Origin: Haloarcula sebkhae | GTDB taxonomy: Archaea > Halobacteriota > Halobacteria > Halobacteriales > Haloarculaceae | Length of the DNA: 64,000 nt | NCBI RefSeq assembly: GCF_014647415.1 | Contig: NZ_BMPD01000002.1 | Location: 462,324 to 526,323 of the forward strand | Reading direction: 5' to 3' | Shown: positions 17,490 to 26,095 of the stretch, piece by piece | Layout of the letters: each line of letters begins with the position of its first letter | How positions within the stretch are numbered: position 1 is the first letter of the stretch | Translations under genes and position numbers: made by a program | Notes under the pieces: generated by a model | Seen by the model: only the letters and a program-made list of their open reading frames with translations | Databases searched by the model: none | Told to the model about the DNA's origin: nothing

Positions 17490-19153
17490 TGCCATCAGCT
17501 AAGGGTTTCCTGTCGAAACACCGGCTCGAAGAAGGGTCTTGGCGTGCCGTTGAGAGGGCCGTCGGCCGACTCTTTGTGCACAAAGGATGGCCCCATGTAG
17601 CGATAGTGGGTGGACCCGGTGACCATGGGGCAGATGTCATTATCTCGAGTGATGAACGAGATGTCGTCGCACAGGTCAAGTTCAAATCCAGCGTCGAGCA
17701 TACAGCCGGAAAAAAGATCGTGCGAGATGTAAAGCGTGCAATGGAGTTCTATGACATCGAGCAAGGTGTTTGCGTAACGAACACAAGGCTCTCCGGTTCT
17801 GCAAACGATTACCGCAAAACACTCAATCATGAGGGATACGATATTGGGAAGTTAGAAGGGGCTGACCTACTGGACCGGTATAAAGAGCTCCCGCGATGGC
17901 CAGAGACAGATTTCGAGCCCCGAGAATATCAAAAAATCCCGATCAGCAAGTTACTTCAGCTATATTACGACGGGGAAGATCATGCATTGCTCTCTCTTGC
18001 GACTGGACTTGGAAAGACCTTCGTTGCCGGTAGGTTTCTTAGCCGTATACTTGATGGGGACCCCGACCTTCGGATTCTTGTACTCGCTGATCAAAAGCCT
18101 CTTATTCGGCAATTCGAGGAATCGCTTTGGGCACACCTCCCGAAGGAAGTCAGCACTCATCTCTGGTATGGGTCTGAATCTCCAGCATACCGTGCTGGTA
18201 TCGACATAGGGACGTTCCAGTCACTGGACAACCCTGACAGGTTTAACCAAGCGCGTGCCGAAGAATATGATATTGTTGTCGTTGACGAAGCTCATCACGC
18301 CCCCGCTGACTCGTACCAGCGCGTCTTAGAGAAGACAGAGCCAGACTTTCTTCTGGGACTTACTGCGACTCCCTGGCGGGAAGATGACAAATCCATGGAA
18401 GAACTGTTCGGTCCAGTACGTGAGTCGCTTACGATTGGTGTGATAGAAGCCCTGCGGAAAGGTTATCTTACTGATGTAGACTACCGTCTTTACTGCGACA
18501 ATATTGATTGGGAACATATGCATGAAGTCTCTAACAAGGACTACACAATCACTGACCTCAACAAGAATCTCTTTATAGAAGAGCGAGACGACGAAATTAT
18601 CGATGAATTCCAAGATGTCTGGAGAGATAGCGATACTGGTCGTGCAATTGTGTATTGTGCCTCGATTGACCATGCTAAGCGAATGGCAGCAGCATTCCGA
18701 GAACGTGGGTTTGGGGCACGCCCCCTTCATAGTGGTCTCAAAGACCGAGGTGCACAGCGCCGACTCCGGTCGTTCCGTCGTGGCGACCTTGAGATCCTCA
18801 CCGCTGTCAATATGCTGAATGAGGGGGTTGACATCCCTGAAGTTGACATCATCGTATTCCTCCGGGTCACACACAGCCGCCGGATATTCCTCCAGCAACT
18901 GGGCCGTGGATTGCGCCTTGCAGAAGGGAAAGAAAAGGTCACTGTTATGGATCTTGTGGCCGATATCCGCCGGATTGCTGAAGCCATCGAGATTGATACC
19001 GAACTTGAAAAAGGCGAGGAAAAGGAAGTTCTCACACGATCATTCAATCTAAATTTCCGTGACCAGCAAGCACAGAGTTTCTTCCGAGAATACTTAGAAG
19101 ATAAGGCAGAAATAAGTACGTATGATGATACTGAAAAAGTTGATTTTCCCTGA
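17489..19153 (+). CDS. Mrr-like nuclease fused to SF2 helicase
   Basis: This 554-residue protein starts at an ATG overlapping the previous stop (TGATG); a TTG three bases earlier is less likely. Residues 1-140 form an Mrr-type PD-(D/E)xK domain with Glu22 in the first helix, GADVII (Asp49) and QVK (62-64). A superfamily 2 helicase core follows, with ATGLGKTF (about 169), VVDEAHHA (about 262), GLTATPWR and a C-terminal QLGRGLRLAEG motif VI. It would translocate on DNA and cut it. It is translationally coupled to the MORC-like ATPase, so the two probably form one complex. It is the only nuclease in the cassette with an intact active site. Confidence 0.88.
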   Translation: MPSAKGFLSKHRLEEGSWRAVERAVGRLFVHKGWPHVAIVGGPGDHGADVIISSDERDVVAQVKFKSSVEHTAGKKIVRDVKRAMEFYDIEQGVCVTNTRLSGSANDYRKTLNHEGYDIGKLEGADLLDRYKELPRWPETDFEPREYQKIPISKLLQLYYDGEDHALLSLATGLGKTFVAGRFLSRILDGDPDLRILVLADQKPLIRQFEESLWAHLPKEVSTHLWYGSESPAYRAGIDIGTFQSLDNPDRFNQARAEEYDIVVVDEAHHAPADSYQRVLEKTEPDFLLGLTATPWREDDKSMEELFGPVRESLTIGVIEALRKGYLTDVDYRLYCDNIDWEHMHEVSNKDYTITDLNKNLFIEERDDEIIDEFQDVWRDSDTGRAIVYCASIDHAKRMAAAFRERGFGARPLHSGLKDRGAQRRLRSFRRGDLEILTAVNMLNEGVDIPEVDIIVFLRVTHSRRIFLQQLGRGLRLAEGKEKVTVMDLVADIRRIAEAIEIDTELEKGEEKEVLTRSFNLNFRDQQAQSFFREYLEDKAEISTYDDTEKVDFP

Positions 19154-19263
19154 TTCCCGTTTGTACCGGTAAGTAGGGTCTCTCCCCTAAATATCAAACT
19201 AGAAGGGAATTAGCTAATCGTCCCGAAACTGTTTTACCTGGTGGATTTGTTATAAACTTCAGG

Positions 19264-20400
19264 ATGACAAAGTCACTTACTTGTATCGACTTGTTTGCTG
19301 GGGCAGGCGGATTCTCTCTCGGTTTTCGGGAAGCTGGGTTTAATATCGCGGCAGCAATCGACCGTAGTGAATCGGCTCTTGAAACATATTCACATAATTT
19401 CGGAGATATAAACACGGTCGAGGCGGACATGAAGAAAGTGTCACCAGAGGTGCTAGTTGAACGTGCTGCGATCAACCCTTCCGATATTGATATCGTGATC
19501 GGGGGGCCTCCCTGTAAAGGATTCTCCACGGCTGGCAAAATGGACCCAGACAACCCTAAAAACTCGCTTGTTGCCAATTATATAAATATTGTTTCATATA
19601 TTGATCCAGAAATCGTCGTCATGGAGAATGTTAAAGGGATACTCTCGATGCGTGATGGAGAATATCGAGATCGAATTGTGAGGGCATTCCGGAGCGAAGG
19701 ATACGAGATCCCGTCCAAACCGTGTGTTCTTAATGCGGCTGATTATGGTGCCCCACAGCATAGAGAACGGGTATTCTTTTTAGCATCAAAGTCCGGACGG
19801 GTTGATCCACCCTCACCTACGCATTACAATCCGGCAACTGATCCTGAGGAGGTTCCCGATTCAGCGGCGGAGCCTTGGGTTACCACAGAAGACGCGATTG
19901 GCGACCTCGCATTCCTTCGTTACGGTGAAGAAGCTGACGATTATAAGCTGGCACCACTCACAGAATATCAAGAAGAAATGCAGAGAGACTCGAACGAAGG
20001 GCTTGCAAATCATAAAGCAACAAACCATACGGAACGAGTTCGTGAACGCTTCAAACAATTATCGCCAGGAGAAACTGGAGAGGACCTTCCAGCGGAGTAC
20101 CAAACAAAGAAACACTCACTTCAAAGATGGGATCCCCTTGAGCCAGCACCGACTGTCACCACGCTTCCTGATGATTTCGTCCACTACCAATGGCCTCGCA
20201 TCCCGACTGTACGTGAACTTGCCCGATTACAGTCTTTCCCTGATAAATTTGAGTTCAAAGGGCCCAGAACGACGGGAGGTAAGCGACGGAAGGATACTGT
20301 TCCCCAGTACAGTCAGGTTGGAAACGCAGTTCCCCCCCGGCTTGCAAAGCAGATTGGAATAGCAGTCAAGCAGCAACACCAGATTGTCGCTGTTAGCTAA
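19264..20400 (+). CDS. DNA cytosine-5 methyltransferase (second)
   Basis: This 378-residue m5C methyltransferase has DLFAGAGGFSLGF (9-21), GGPPCKGFSTAG with catalytic Cys84, MENVKG (Glu121) and QYSQVGNAVPP near the C-terminus. It is strongly similar to the first methyltransferase across catalytic and target-recognition parts, but its third base composition is more AT-rich. It follows the helicase by 110 bases on the same strand. Paired m5C enzymes are known in systems that recognise asymmetric sites, one per strand. That is a reasonable hypothesis here. Confidence 0.95.
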   Translation: MTKSLTCIDLFAGAGGFSLGFREAGFNIAAAIDRSESALETYSHNFGDINTVEADMKKVSPEVLVERAAINPSDIDIVIGGPPCKGFSTAGKMDPDNPKNSLVANYINIVSYIDPEIVVMENVKGILSMRDGEYRDRIVRAFRSEGYEIPSKPCVLNAADYGAPQHRERVFFLASKSGRVDPPSPTHYNPATDPEEVPDSAAEPWVTTEDAIGDLAFLRYGEEADDYKLAPLTEYQEEMQRDSNEGLANHKATNHTERVRERFKQLSPGETGEDLPAEYQTKKHSLQRWDPLEPAPTVTTLPDDFVHYQWPRIPTVRELARLQSFPDKFEFKGPRTTGGKRRKDTVPQYSQVGNAVPPRLAKQIGIAVKQQHQIVAVS

Positions 20401-20488
20401 CATACGAGATTCTGTCATCCTTGTATCATACCGACGAGGTGTGGCGACAGAATTTGGGTTCAATAAGCAGTTCCGATTGCTTCCCACG

Positions 20489-20504
20489 TTCACTTTCACT
20501 CCGG
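20489..20504 (+). repeat. 16-bp repeat upstream of orc1 remnant (copy 1)
   Basis: TTCACTTTCACTCCGG occurs here and again at 20810-20825. Each copy is about 45 bases before the ATG of an orc1 reading frame. It may be a promoter element or Orc1-binding site copied together with the gene start. Confidence 0.6.
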
Positions 20505-20549
20505 CTGGTTTTCTCTTTTTACCACCGCTCAGTATGCGTATACTAAGCG

Positions 20550-20790
20550 ATGATTACAGATGCCAGAGTACTCCGGCCCGAGTACGTCCAAAGAGACCCC
20601 CACCATCGGGATGGACAGATCAAGTACCTTTCTTCGGTTCTCGTACCGTCTTCGCTGGACCGAACCGAAGAAATATGTCTGTTCAGCACTAATGGCGTTG
20701 GAAAGACCACGATTGTGAAGCTCGATCTCGGCCAGCTTGAACGGGAGGTGCTGGACCTGCGATGGGGTTTTCTAACGAGTGCGTTGTTAT
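20550..20790 (+). pseudogene. Truncated orc1/cdc6 copy
   Basis: From the ATG at 20550 the product matches the first about 75 residues of the intact Orc1 that follows. It shares the MITDAR-LRPE start, an intact GVGKTT Walker A loop and the GQLE-E-LDLRWGF stretch, then diverges abruptly. A longer open frame continues into the downstream gene but reads it in the wrong frame, so it is an artefact. About 60-65% of the shared residues are identical by eye, so the duplication is old or came from a related plasmid-type gene. Confidence 0.75.
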
Positions 20791-20809
20791 CTGGAGTTAG
20801 CGACACAGT

Positions 20810-20825
20810 TTCACTTTCACTCCGG
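20810..20825 (+). repeat. 16-bp repeat upstream of intact orc1 (copy 2)
   Basis: Second exact copy of TTCACTTTCACTCCGG, at the same distance from the start codon as in the truncated copy. Confidence 0.6.
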
Positions 20826-20871
20826 ACATGGCCCGCCCTTTTGACGGTATCTGCTGACCATCCGGAATGCA

Positions 20872-21867
20872 ATGATTACCGATGCCAGAGCGCTTCGCCC
20901 AGAGTTCGTGCCGCGGGACCTCTACCATCGCGAGGGACAGATCGACCACCTTTCGTCACAACTCACGCCGTCGACGCTAGATCGAGGCGACCACGTGTTC
21001 ATTTTCGGGCCGAGCGGGGCCGGCAAGACGACCGTCGCGAAGTACACGCTCGGCCAGCTCGAAGCCGAACACCTCGGCGTCCGCTGGGCCTACGTCAACG
21101 GCATGAGCGACAACACTGCCGCCGCGGTGATGCACAAGGCTGTCCGCGACATGGGGCTCGGGGCCGATCTCCGTCGCGAAGGAACACCGACCTCGGTAGC
21201 TGTCGACCGCCTCCGCGAGTGTGATGATCAGGTCATCATCATCCTCGACGAGGTCTCGGTGATGGACGAACGCCCGCTATACGTGCTCCACGAGATTCCC
21301 GGCGTCTCGATTATCTGTATCACGACCGACGAGGACGAATGGCTGGCCAATCTTGACGAGAAAGTGTACTCACGGCTCAGCGCCGCCCCCATTGTCCGCC
21401 TGGAGAAGTACAGCCACTCCGAGTTGGTGGATATCCTTAACGCTCGCGTGACCCACGGTCTGGTGGCCTCACGCGTCGACGACACCGCAGTTGAATTCAT
21501 CGCAGACATCGCGGCCGGGAACGCTCGTGATGGTATCGCTCTGTTGCGGCGGGCTGCCGCCTACGTCGAGAACAACGAGACGCGCGAACTGACGGTCGAA
21601 GTCGTCGATGAAATCGCCGACGATGCACAACGCGAAGTCAAACAGCGGAAAATCCGCGCTCTTGGTACGCACCAGCGACTGCTATTCCGGGTTATTGACC
21701 AAGCCGGCGAGCTTGACGCGGGGACGTTGCACGCTCGTTACGAGGACCAGTGCGACTCGCCGAAGGCGCGCCCGACGCGGCGGCGGTATCTGCGGAGCCT
21801 GAAACAGTACGATCTCATCGACGACGACGGGAACGGTCGCGGGAAGTCGTACCGCTCACTCGCCTGA
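20872..21867 (+). CDS. orc1: Orc1/Cdc6-family replication initiator, short form
   Basis: This 331-residue AAA+ protein has Walker A FGPSGAGKTT at 45-54, Walker B IIILDEVSVM, a sensor-type CITTDE segment and a C-terminal winged-helix region (about 255-325). Orc1/Cdc6 proteins load helicase at archaeal origins. It is shorter than the usual 400-residue chromosomal form, as is common for plasmid- or island-borne copies. GC content rises sharply compared with the defence genes before it. No clear run of origin-recognition boxes is seen nearby apart from the 16-bp repeats upstream. The 290 bases after it are AT-rich and without a gene. Confidence 0.88.
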   Translation: MITDARALRPEFVPRDLYHREGQIDHLSSQLTPSTLDRGDHVFIFGPSGAGKTTVAKYTLGQLEAEHLGVRWAYVNGMSDNTAAAVMHKAVRDMGLGADLRREGTPTSVAVDRLRECDDQVIIILDEVSVMDERPLYVLHEIPGVSIICITTDEDEWLANLDEKVYSRLSAAPIVRLEKYSHSELVDILNARVTHGLVASRVDDTAVEFIADIAAGNARDGIALLRRAAAYVENNETRELTVEVVDEIADDAQREVKQRKIRALGTHQRLLFRVIDQAGELDAGTLHARYEDQCDSPKARPTRRRYLRSLKQYDLIDDDGNGRGKSYRSLA

Positions 21868-22155
21868 CTTCCGTTCATTGGGGTGTTGAACTACTCTACT
21901 GGTGATTGGTTTCGGCCACTCTGCTGTATGCAAGGCGTACATTTAGCAGAACATGTAATACTCTCTCTGATCCTTATGAGTCCTCCGTGGTCTCTTAGGT
22001 AAGAGCGAGAGAAGGAATATAGATGAGTCCTGCAGATATTAACCCCATGTTGAAGGTATTAATCGTCCAATCAGATCACTCAATACCGGTCCTCATGCCA
22101 AAGTACATAGTAGTTTTAAATATCGGATACAGAGGCGTAAGTAGCTGATAGCATC

Positions 22156-24291
22156 ATGCGAAATGTTCCCTACCTGTCTGAACTCAATTCCCGCATCTCA
22201 AGCCGTTTTGATATCCGTTTGCGGACACGTGTGTCGCAGTTTTCACTTTATCAGTACGGAAAACTGGGTTTCTGGGCAGCGATCGGCGTCATACTTGTTG
22301 CCGCTATCGGTATCACATTAGGCGAACTCGGTATATACCTAACCTCGCTTTCAATCCTCGTTCAAGACCCTTCCAACGGTTTTTTCGAATCGTCGCTCAA
22401 TCTAATTCTGAGTATCATCAGCCTAGTCTTTCTCGTCGTGATATTTTTACTCCAAAACGCGAATCAAGAATACTCATCCAGACTCTCCAGTGTCATACTT
22501 CATGACAAGTACTTTCTCTGGACAATCGGTTTCATCCTCACAGCTTCAATCTTCAACATTTCCGGGAGCTACTTCAGTTGGGGACCACCACTGACAGTGA
22601 TCGGCTACGCATTTTCCATATCAACAGCATTACTCGTTGGCGCACTCATCGCCTTTGCAGGATACTTCATCGACATTTCTAACATTATCGACTACATCAC
22701 AGAAGACCTCAAACAACAAATCTCCCAAGACAGAATTTACCGGACTACCTTTCTCGGCACATCCCTCCAAGACGAAGACTACGTCTCAAAGCTCAATACT
22801 GATGCTCAGCTCATAGTCAGTACTTGCATCCAAGCCATTGAGCAGAACCAACAAAACGTCGTCAATAGCTGTCTAGATGCTCTCACAGAAATCGTCAAAA
22901 AGTACCTCAAAGAAACGGATGATTCTGAAGTCAACGACGATTTCATCAATGAACTAAACGATCAATTCCAGTTCATCGGGGCAGCAGCGTTCGATGACTA
23001 CACACGACAAAAGTACTCTGAAAGCGTCGTCGAGACAGTCGGTGATATTGGCCTCGCAATCACTAAAGACCGTGAACTCGGCACTCCTGGATCTCGGTGG
23101 GCTAACCTTCTGAAAAGCCAATTTGAAGACTCACTCGAATTCGACCGTACTGCAGCCGCCCACATTGCGCTACGAAAGCTCGGCGAAATGAGTACAACGG
23201 CAATTCTCAACGGTGACTTGGACTCATACCGGGTATACCAAGGTAAAACCGATTCCCTCGCACGGCTCTGCGCGACAGCCAGCGACAGCTTCCTCGCTAA
23301 TCTCCTCCAAAACGCCCACCTCCAATACCAGAGGATGTACGTCACCTTCCTCAGAATGCTCTGTACTGAAGGATACGCCCCAGATACCGACGTCTCGATG
23401 CTTTTCGACGATTTCGCTGAAAGCTTCAATCAGGCCAAAGAAAACTACGACTTCTACACAAACCAAGTGCTCTATGCTGCTCTTTTCGGACTTGAACCGT
23501 TTGCTGCCCGCGTAGGAGGGGAACTCCAGCAACACCAAGGACTGGACCCGGCCACGCAGAGATCCATAGCCGACTACCTCTCCGAATTAATCGACTTCCT
23601 TCGGCGGATCAGTCTTCAAAGCCCTGAACACAATCACAAAGACATTTACAAAGGATACACACAGTTCCTCTTCGCATTAGAGAACTCATCACCAGTCGAC
23701 GAGGACATCAAAAAAAGCCTCCTGAGCGATCTGAACAACAACTTCACCAACCTAATAAAACACGAGTACACTAACAGTCTCGAAGAATCCGACAATCTTG
23801 ACCTCGATATCAACCGCCGGATTACGGATTTCTATGCGATGCTAATCTACTTCTACCAAGACGATCCAGACGCATTAGCTACCTTCATCACTCCACTGGT
23901 AGAGCTATATACAAATCTCGCAGATAGCTATCCCTCCCCCGACACCGTAAATAATCGAACCCTACATCAACTCTATCAAGAACTCAAGATATTCGGGGCC
24001 TGGATAAGCCAATTCCATGACCCCGAAAACGTCTGTCCAGAACTAATGGATGTCCTGATAGAGAATTTTGAGGAAATCGACACCAGTACAACCCGATTCT
24101 ATACGTCTACCCTCGAGAGATATGACTACCCGACGAACACGTTTGATTATCGTGGTGGATGGTGGCTCCGTCCAGATGCCATTTGGAGTAATCGTTTCCA
24201 AGAGAATATCAGCGATACCCTCAACGGCGATGGAAACTACTATCAACAATTCCACGAAGAGCTTCGGGACCGACAAGAGGACGGCAGCTAA
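22156..24291 (+). CDS. Large membrane protein with helical cytoplasmic domain
   Basis: This 711-residue protein has four hydrophobic segments at about 35-60, 80-105, 125-145 and 155-175. A long, mostly helical soluble region follows to the C-terminus with no recognised catalytic motif. The N-terminal part, with an NQEYSSRLSSVILHD-like loop between membrane spans, is reminiscent of DUF2254-type membrane proteins, but I am not certain. The gene is AT-rich compared with the orc1 gene beside it, and it stands alone on its strand with more than 250 empty bases on each side. A membrane-acting defence effector is possible from context but not shown. Confidence 0.7.
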   Translation: MRNVPYLSELNSRISSRFDIRLRTRVSQFSLYQYGKLGFWAAIGVILVAAIGITLGELGIYLTSLSILVQDPSNGFFESSLNLILSIISLVFLVVIFLLQNANQEYSSRLSSVILHDKYFLWTIGFILTASIFNISGSYFSWGPPLTVIGYAFSISTALLVGALIAFAGYFIDISNIIDYITEDLKQQISQDRIYRTTFLGTSLQDEDYVSKLNTDAQLIVSTCIQAIEQNQQNVVNSCLDALTEIVKKYLKETDDSEVNDDFINELNDQFQFIGAAAFDDYTRQKYSESVVETVGDIGLAITKDRELGTPGSRWANLLKSQFEDSLEFDRTAAAHIALRKLGEMSTTAILNGDLDSYRVYQGKTDSLARLCATASDSFLANLLQNAHLQYQRMYVTFLRMLCTEGYAPDTDVSMLFDDFAESFNQAKENYDFYTNQVLYAALFGLEPFAARVGGELQQHQGLDPATQRSIADYLSELIDFLRRISLQSPEHNHKDIYKGYTQFLFALENSSPVDEDIKKSLLSDLNNNFTNLIKHEYTNSLEESDNLDLDINRRITDFYAMLIYFYQDDPDALATFITPLVELYTNLADSYPSPDTVNNRTLHQLYQELKIFGAWISQFHDPENVCPELMDVLIENFEEIDTSTTRFYTSTLERYDYPTNTFDYRGGWWLRPDAIWSNRFQENISDTLNGDGNYYQQFHEELRDRQEDGS

Positions 24292-24800
24292 AAATTGGTC
24301 CGGAGTATTGTAGATGTGATAGCCGCACTTAGTGAAGTGTACATACCCACGCATAAGATGTCTCACTATTGGAAGTAGTTAACCGAGACTTTGCTGAATT
24401 CAGAGCGCCTATCTGGCTCTCACAGGATCTCTTTGATTTCGTTGAGACCAAAGCTCACGTAATGGAGGTAAAGAACTTTTACTCTCCTCCAAGTTGATGA
24501 ATTAATCGAGTAAGTTGAGGTGTATTCTTCTCTCACTGAGCTGGTATTGATCGAAATCACTACTGAAGATATCTTCTCTATTCAGCACGCCATTTGTGAT
24601 AGGATAGTCCCACCAGAACCGCTCATTCCGGAATCGCCAGACGGCGGAGCTTCCGTTCACTTCCGATCATCTTCCGATCATCAGCTGATTTTGGGTATTT
24701 CGTAGGCATGAGCGGGATTCCTATTATCTGTTTCTTGCTGAAAACTATTTCCGTTCATCCGCGCCCCAGTCCTTTTACATACCATCTCATCGTCGCAAAT
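24292..24800. other. Long gene-poor stretch with possible remnant
   Basis: About 510 bases without a convincing gene. On the plus strand 24357-24497 is open for 46 codons without an ATG at its start and reads like protein (for example RDFAEFRAPIWLSQDLFDF). It may be a decayed gene or a mobile-element scar. A short direct repeat, TTCCGATCATC twice at about 24662-24682, lies 120 bases before the next gene. No terminal inverted repeats of an insertion sequence were found. Confidence 0.35.
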
Positions 24801-25070
24801 ATGCCGCGTACTCAGACACCAGATCGAATCAAGCGCGAGAAGGTCGAAGGCAAGGAGACGAAGGCGTTCATCTACCACAGCGACCCTGAGTACAGCAGTC
24901 GCATCGAGGTCGAACGCGAGGAACGCTGGGAGTTCGGCATCGACGGCGAAGCCGTCGCGGAGCTGCTCTCGACCAGCGTGGTGACCGACGACCTGCTCGT
25001 CGAGCCCGAGCTGCCCGAATGGCTGGTCGAGTCGCTGCTAGGGCTGGGAATCGAGGAGATCGAGGCATGA
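24801..25070 (+). CDS. Small acidic hypothetical protein
   Basis: This 89-residue product starts at the ATG at 24801; an upstream ATG at 24708 adds an implausible hydrophobic leader. It is acidic and Glu-rich, with WEFGIDGEAVAELL and a Leu-rich C-terminus. GC content jumps here compared with the preceding stretch. It converges on the hicA gene, whose stop is only 9 bases away. No function is recognised. Confidence 0.6.
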   Translation: MPRTQTPDRIKREKVEGKETKAFIYHSDPEYSSRIEVEREERWEFGIDGEAVAELLSTSVVTDDLLVEPELPEWLVESLLGLGIEEIEA

Positions 25071-25078
25071 GCGGGGCG

Positions 25079-25330
25079 CTACGCGTTGCGGTCGACCCAC
25101 TCGCAGAACGCGTCGAAGTCGTCCGCGCCGGCACTCTCGGCGATGTTGCGGAGTGTCCCCGTTCGGAGTTCGTCGTGCAGCGGGACGGTGACCTGGCGGC
25201 GGTCGTCCTTGTTGGTCGGATGCTCGTAGTAGAGCTGTGCGTGGTCGCCGGCCGTCCGTCGCCACTTGAAGCCGCCGACGTTCACGAGCACTTTTACGAC
25301 CTAGCTGCCGGAGAACGTACGTCGCCCCAT
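25079..25330 (-). pseudogene. hicA: HicA-type toxin interrupted by an amber codon
   Basis: Starting from an ATG at 25330, directly after the hicB stop codon, the frame reads MGRRTFSGS and then TAG (25301-25303). It continues VVKVLVNVGG and so on to a normal HicA end. Related haloarchaeal HicA proteins typically read GxEVVKVL here, so a GAG or similar codon probably mutated to TAG. The remaining 70 codons from a GTG at 25291 keep the GDHAQLYYEHP (catalytic-type His) and RQVTVPLHDELRTGTLRNI core. HicA toxins are small mRNA-cleaving proteins with a dsRBD-like fold. Restart at the internal GTG could give an N-terminally short toxin, but inactivation is more likely. Confidence 0.8.
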
Positions 25331-25600
25331 CTACTGCAGAAAGTCGGGGAGTTCGCCGTCCCTCGTGGTGTTGTCCTCGGGGTCGATCCCCATCTCTTGG
25401 AGTTCCTCGTCGGTCGGCTCGTGACCGACCTCGCCTTTGTGGAGCGCAACCGCTTTGTCGAGCATCTCCAGAGCCTCTTGACGGGTGTCGCCCTGCGTGG
25501 TGACGCCAGTTTCGATGTGAGTGATGGCCCAGCTGTCATCCTCGGGCCACATCCGGATCTCGTCCTCGTGGATATCTCCGTCGCGCGTCGAACTGGCCAT
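25331..25600 (-). CDS. hicB: HicB-family antitoxin
   Basis: This 89-residue acidic protein has the partial RNase H-like HicB fold: a strand pair ending in WAITHIETGVTTQGDT, followed by the helix RQEALEMLDKAVALH. It lies immediately upstream of hicA with stop and start adjacent (TAGATG), the usual antitoxin-first order in haloarchaea. A small dyad around TGCCG/CGGCA lies just before the start and may be an autoregulatory site. With its toxin interrupted, it may be an orphan in practice. Confidence 0.82.
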   Translation of the reverse strand: MASSTRDGDIHEDEIRMWPEDDSWAITHIETGVTTQGDTRQEALEMLDKAVALHKGEVGHEPTDEELQEMGIDPEDNTTRDGELPDFLQ

Positions 25601-25673
25601 TATAGTCGTATTTGCCGTATCAGCGGCATAAGCGTTCGGCCAGCGAGAATGGAATGGGGGGTGGGAGAACGGG

Positions 25674-25716
25674 AATCGGCCGAAGTGAGTTTGGGGAGTG
25701 GTGATAACGGCCGATT
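25674..25716. promoter_or_regulatory. 9-bp inverted repeat between repressor gene and hicB
   Basis: AATCGGCCG and CGGCCGATT are exact reverse complements separated by 25 bases. The pair is downstream of the winged-helix gene and about 75 bases upstream of hicB, so it could be a terminator or an operator of hicBA. Confidence 0.4.
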
Positions 25717-25756
25717 ACCCACTTGGGGGTTCAAAAGCCTGAGTGATAAAGCCGTC

Positions 25757-26044
25757 TTATTTAGATGGATCTGGCTCGTCGCGGAGATCGGCTTCCCCAT
25801 CAAGATATCCCTTACCGCGCTCGGTGATAGCGTAATATTTCCCTTTCCCGGGAAGAATCCGGACAAGGTCTGCACCTTCGAGTTTCGGCAATCTTCGAGT
25901 AATAGTTTTATACGAGATCTCGATACCTCTATCCTCGAAATTGTTTGCGATACCCTGATAGTTGTGACCGGCACCGGTGTCTTTCAAAAATTCCAGGATG
26001 GCATCATCGCTGCCTGTCATCCAATTTGCTCGGTGCCGAGACAT
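25757..26044 (-). CDS. Winged-helix repressor of PhiH1-like type
   Basis: This 95-residue protein starts at the ATG at 26044 and opens MSRHRANWMTGSDDAILEFL, the pattern of haloarchaeal phage-type winged-helix repressors. A recognition helix region (SYKTITRRLPKLEGADLV) and a wing (GKGKYYAITERGKGYLDG) follow. An in-frame extension to 26122 is disfavoured because the probable TATA box overlaps it at 26096-26111. It is divergent from a zinc-ribbon operon, an arrangement like a lysogeny switch. Autoregulation through the palindrome over its own TATA box is likely. Confidence 0.78.
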   Translation of the reverse strand: MSRHRANWMTGSDDAILEFLKDTGAGHNYQGIANNFEDRGIEISYKTITRRLPKLEGADLVRILPGKGKYYAITERGKGYLDGEADLRDEPDPSK

Positions 26045-26095
26045 AGGTCCATCCCCGAAGAGCCATCTAAAACCCTCTTCGGAATCGCCCATATT

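Noticed and set aside
20550-21224. A 224-codon frame covering the orc1 remnant and the start of intact orc1
   Set aside because: Orc1 similarity stops after about 75 residues, and the rest reads the intact orc1 gene in a wrong frame.
24292-24800. A complete insertion sequence
   Set aside because: No terminal inverted repeats, target duplication or transposase motif could be found.
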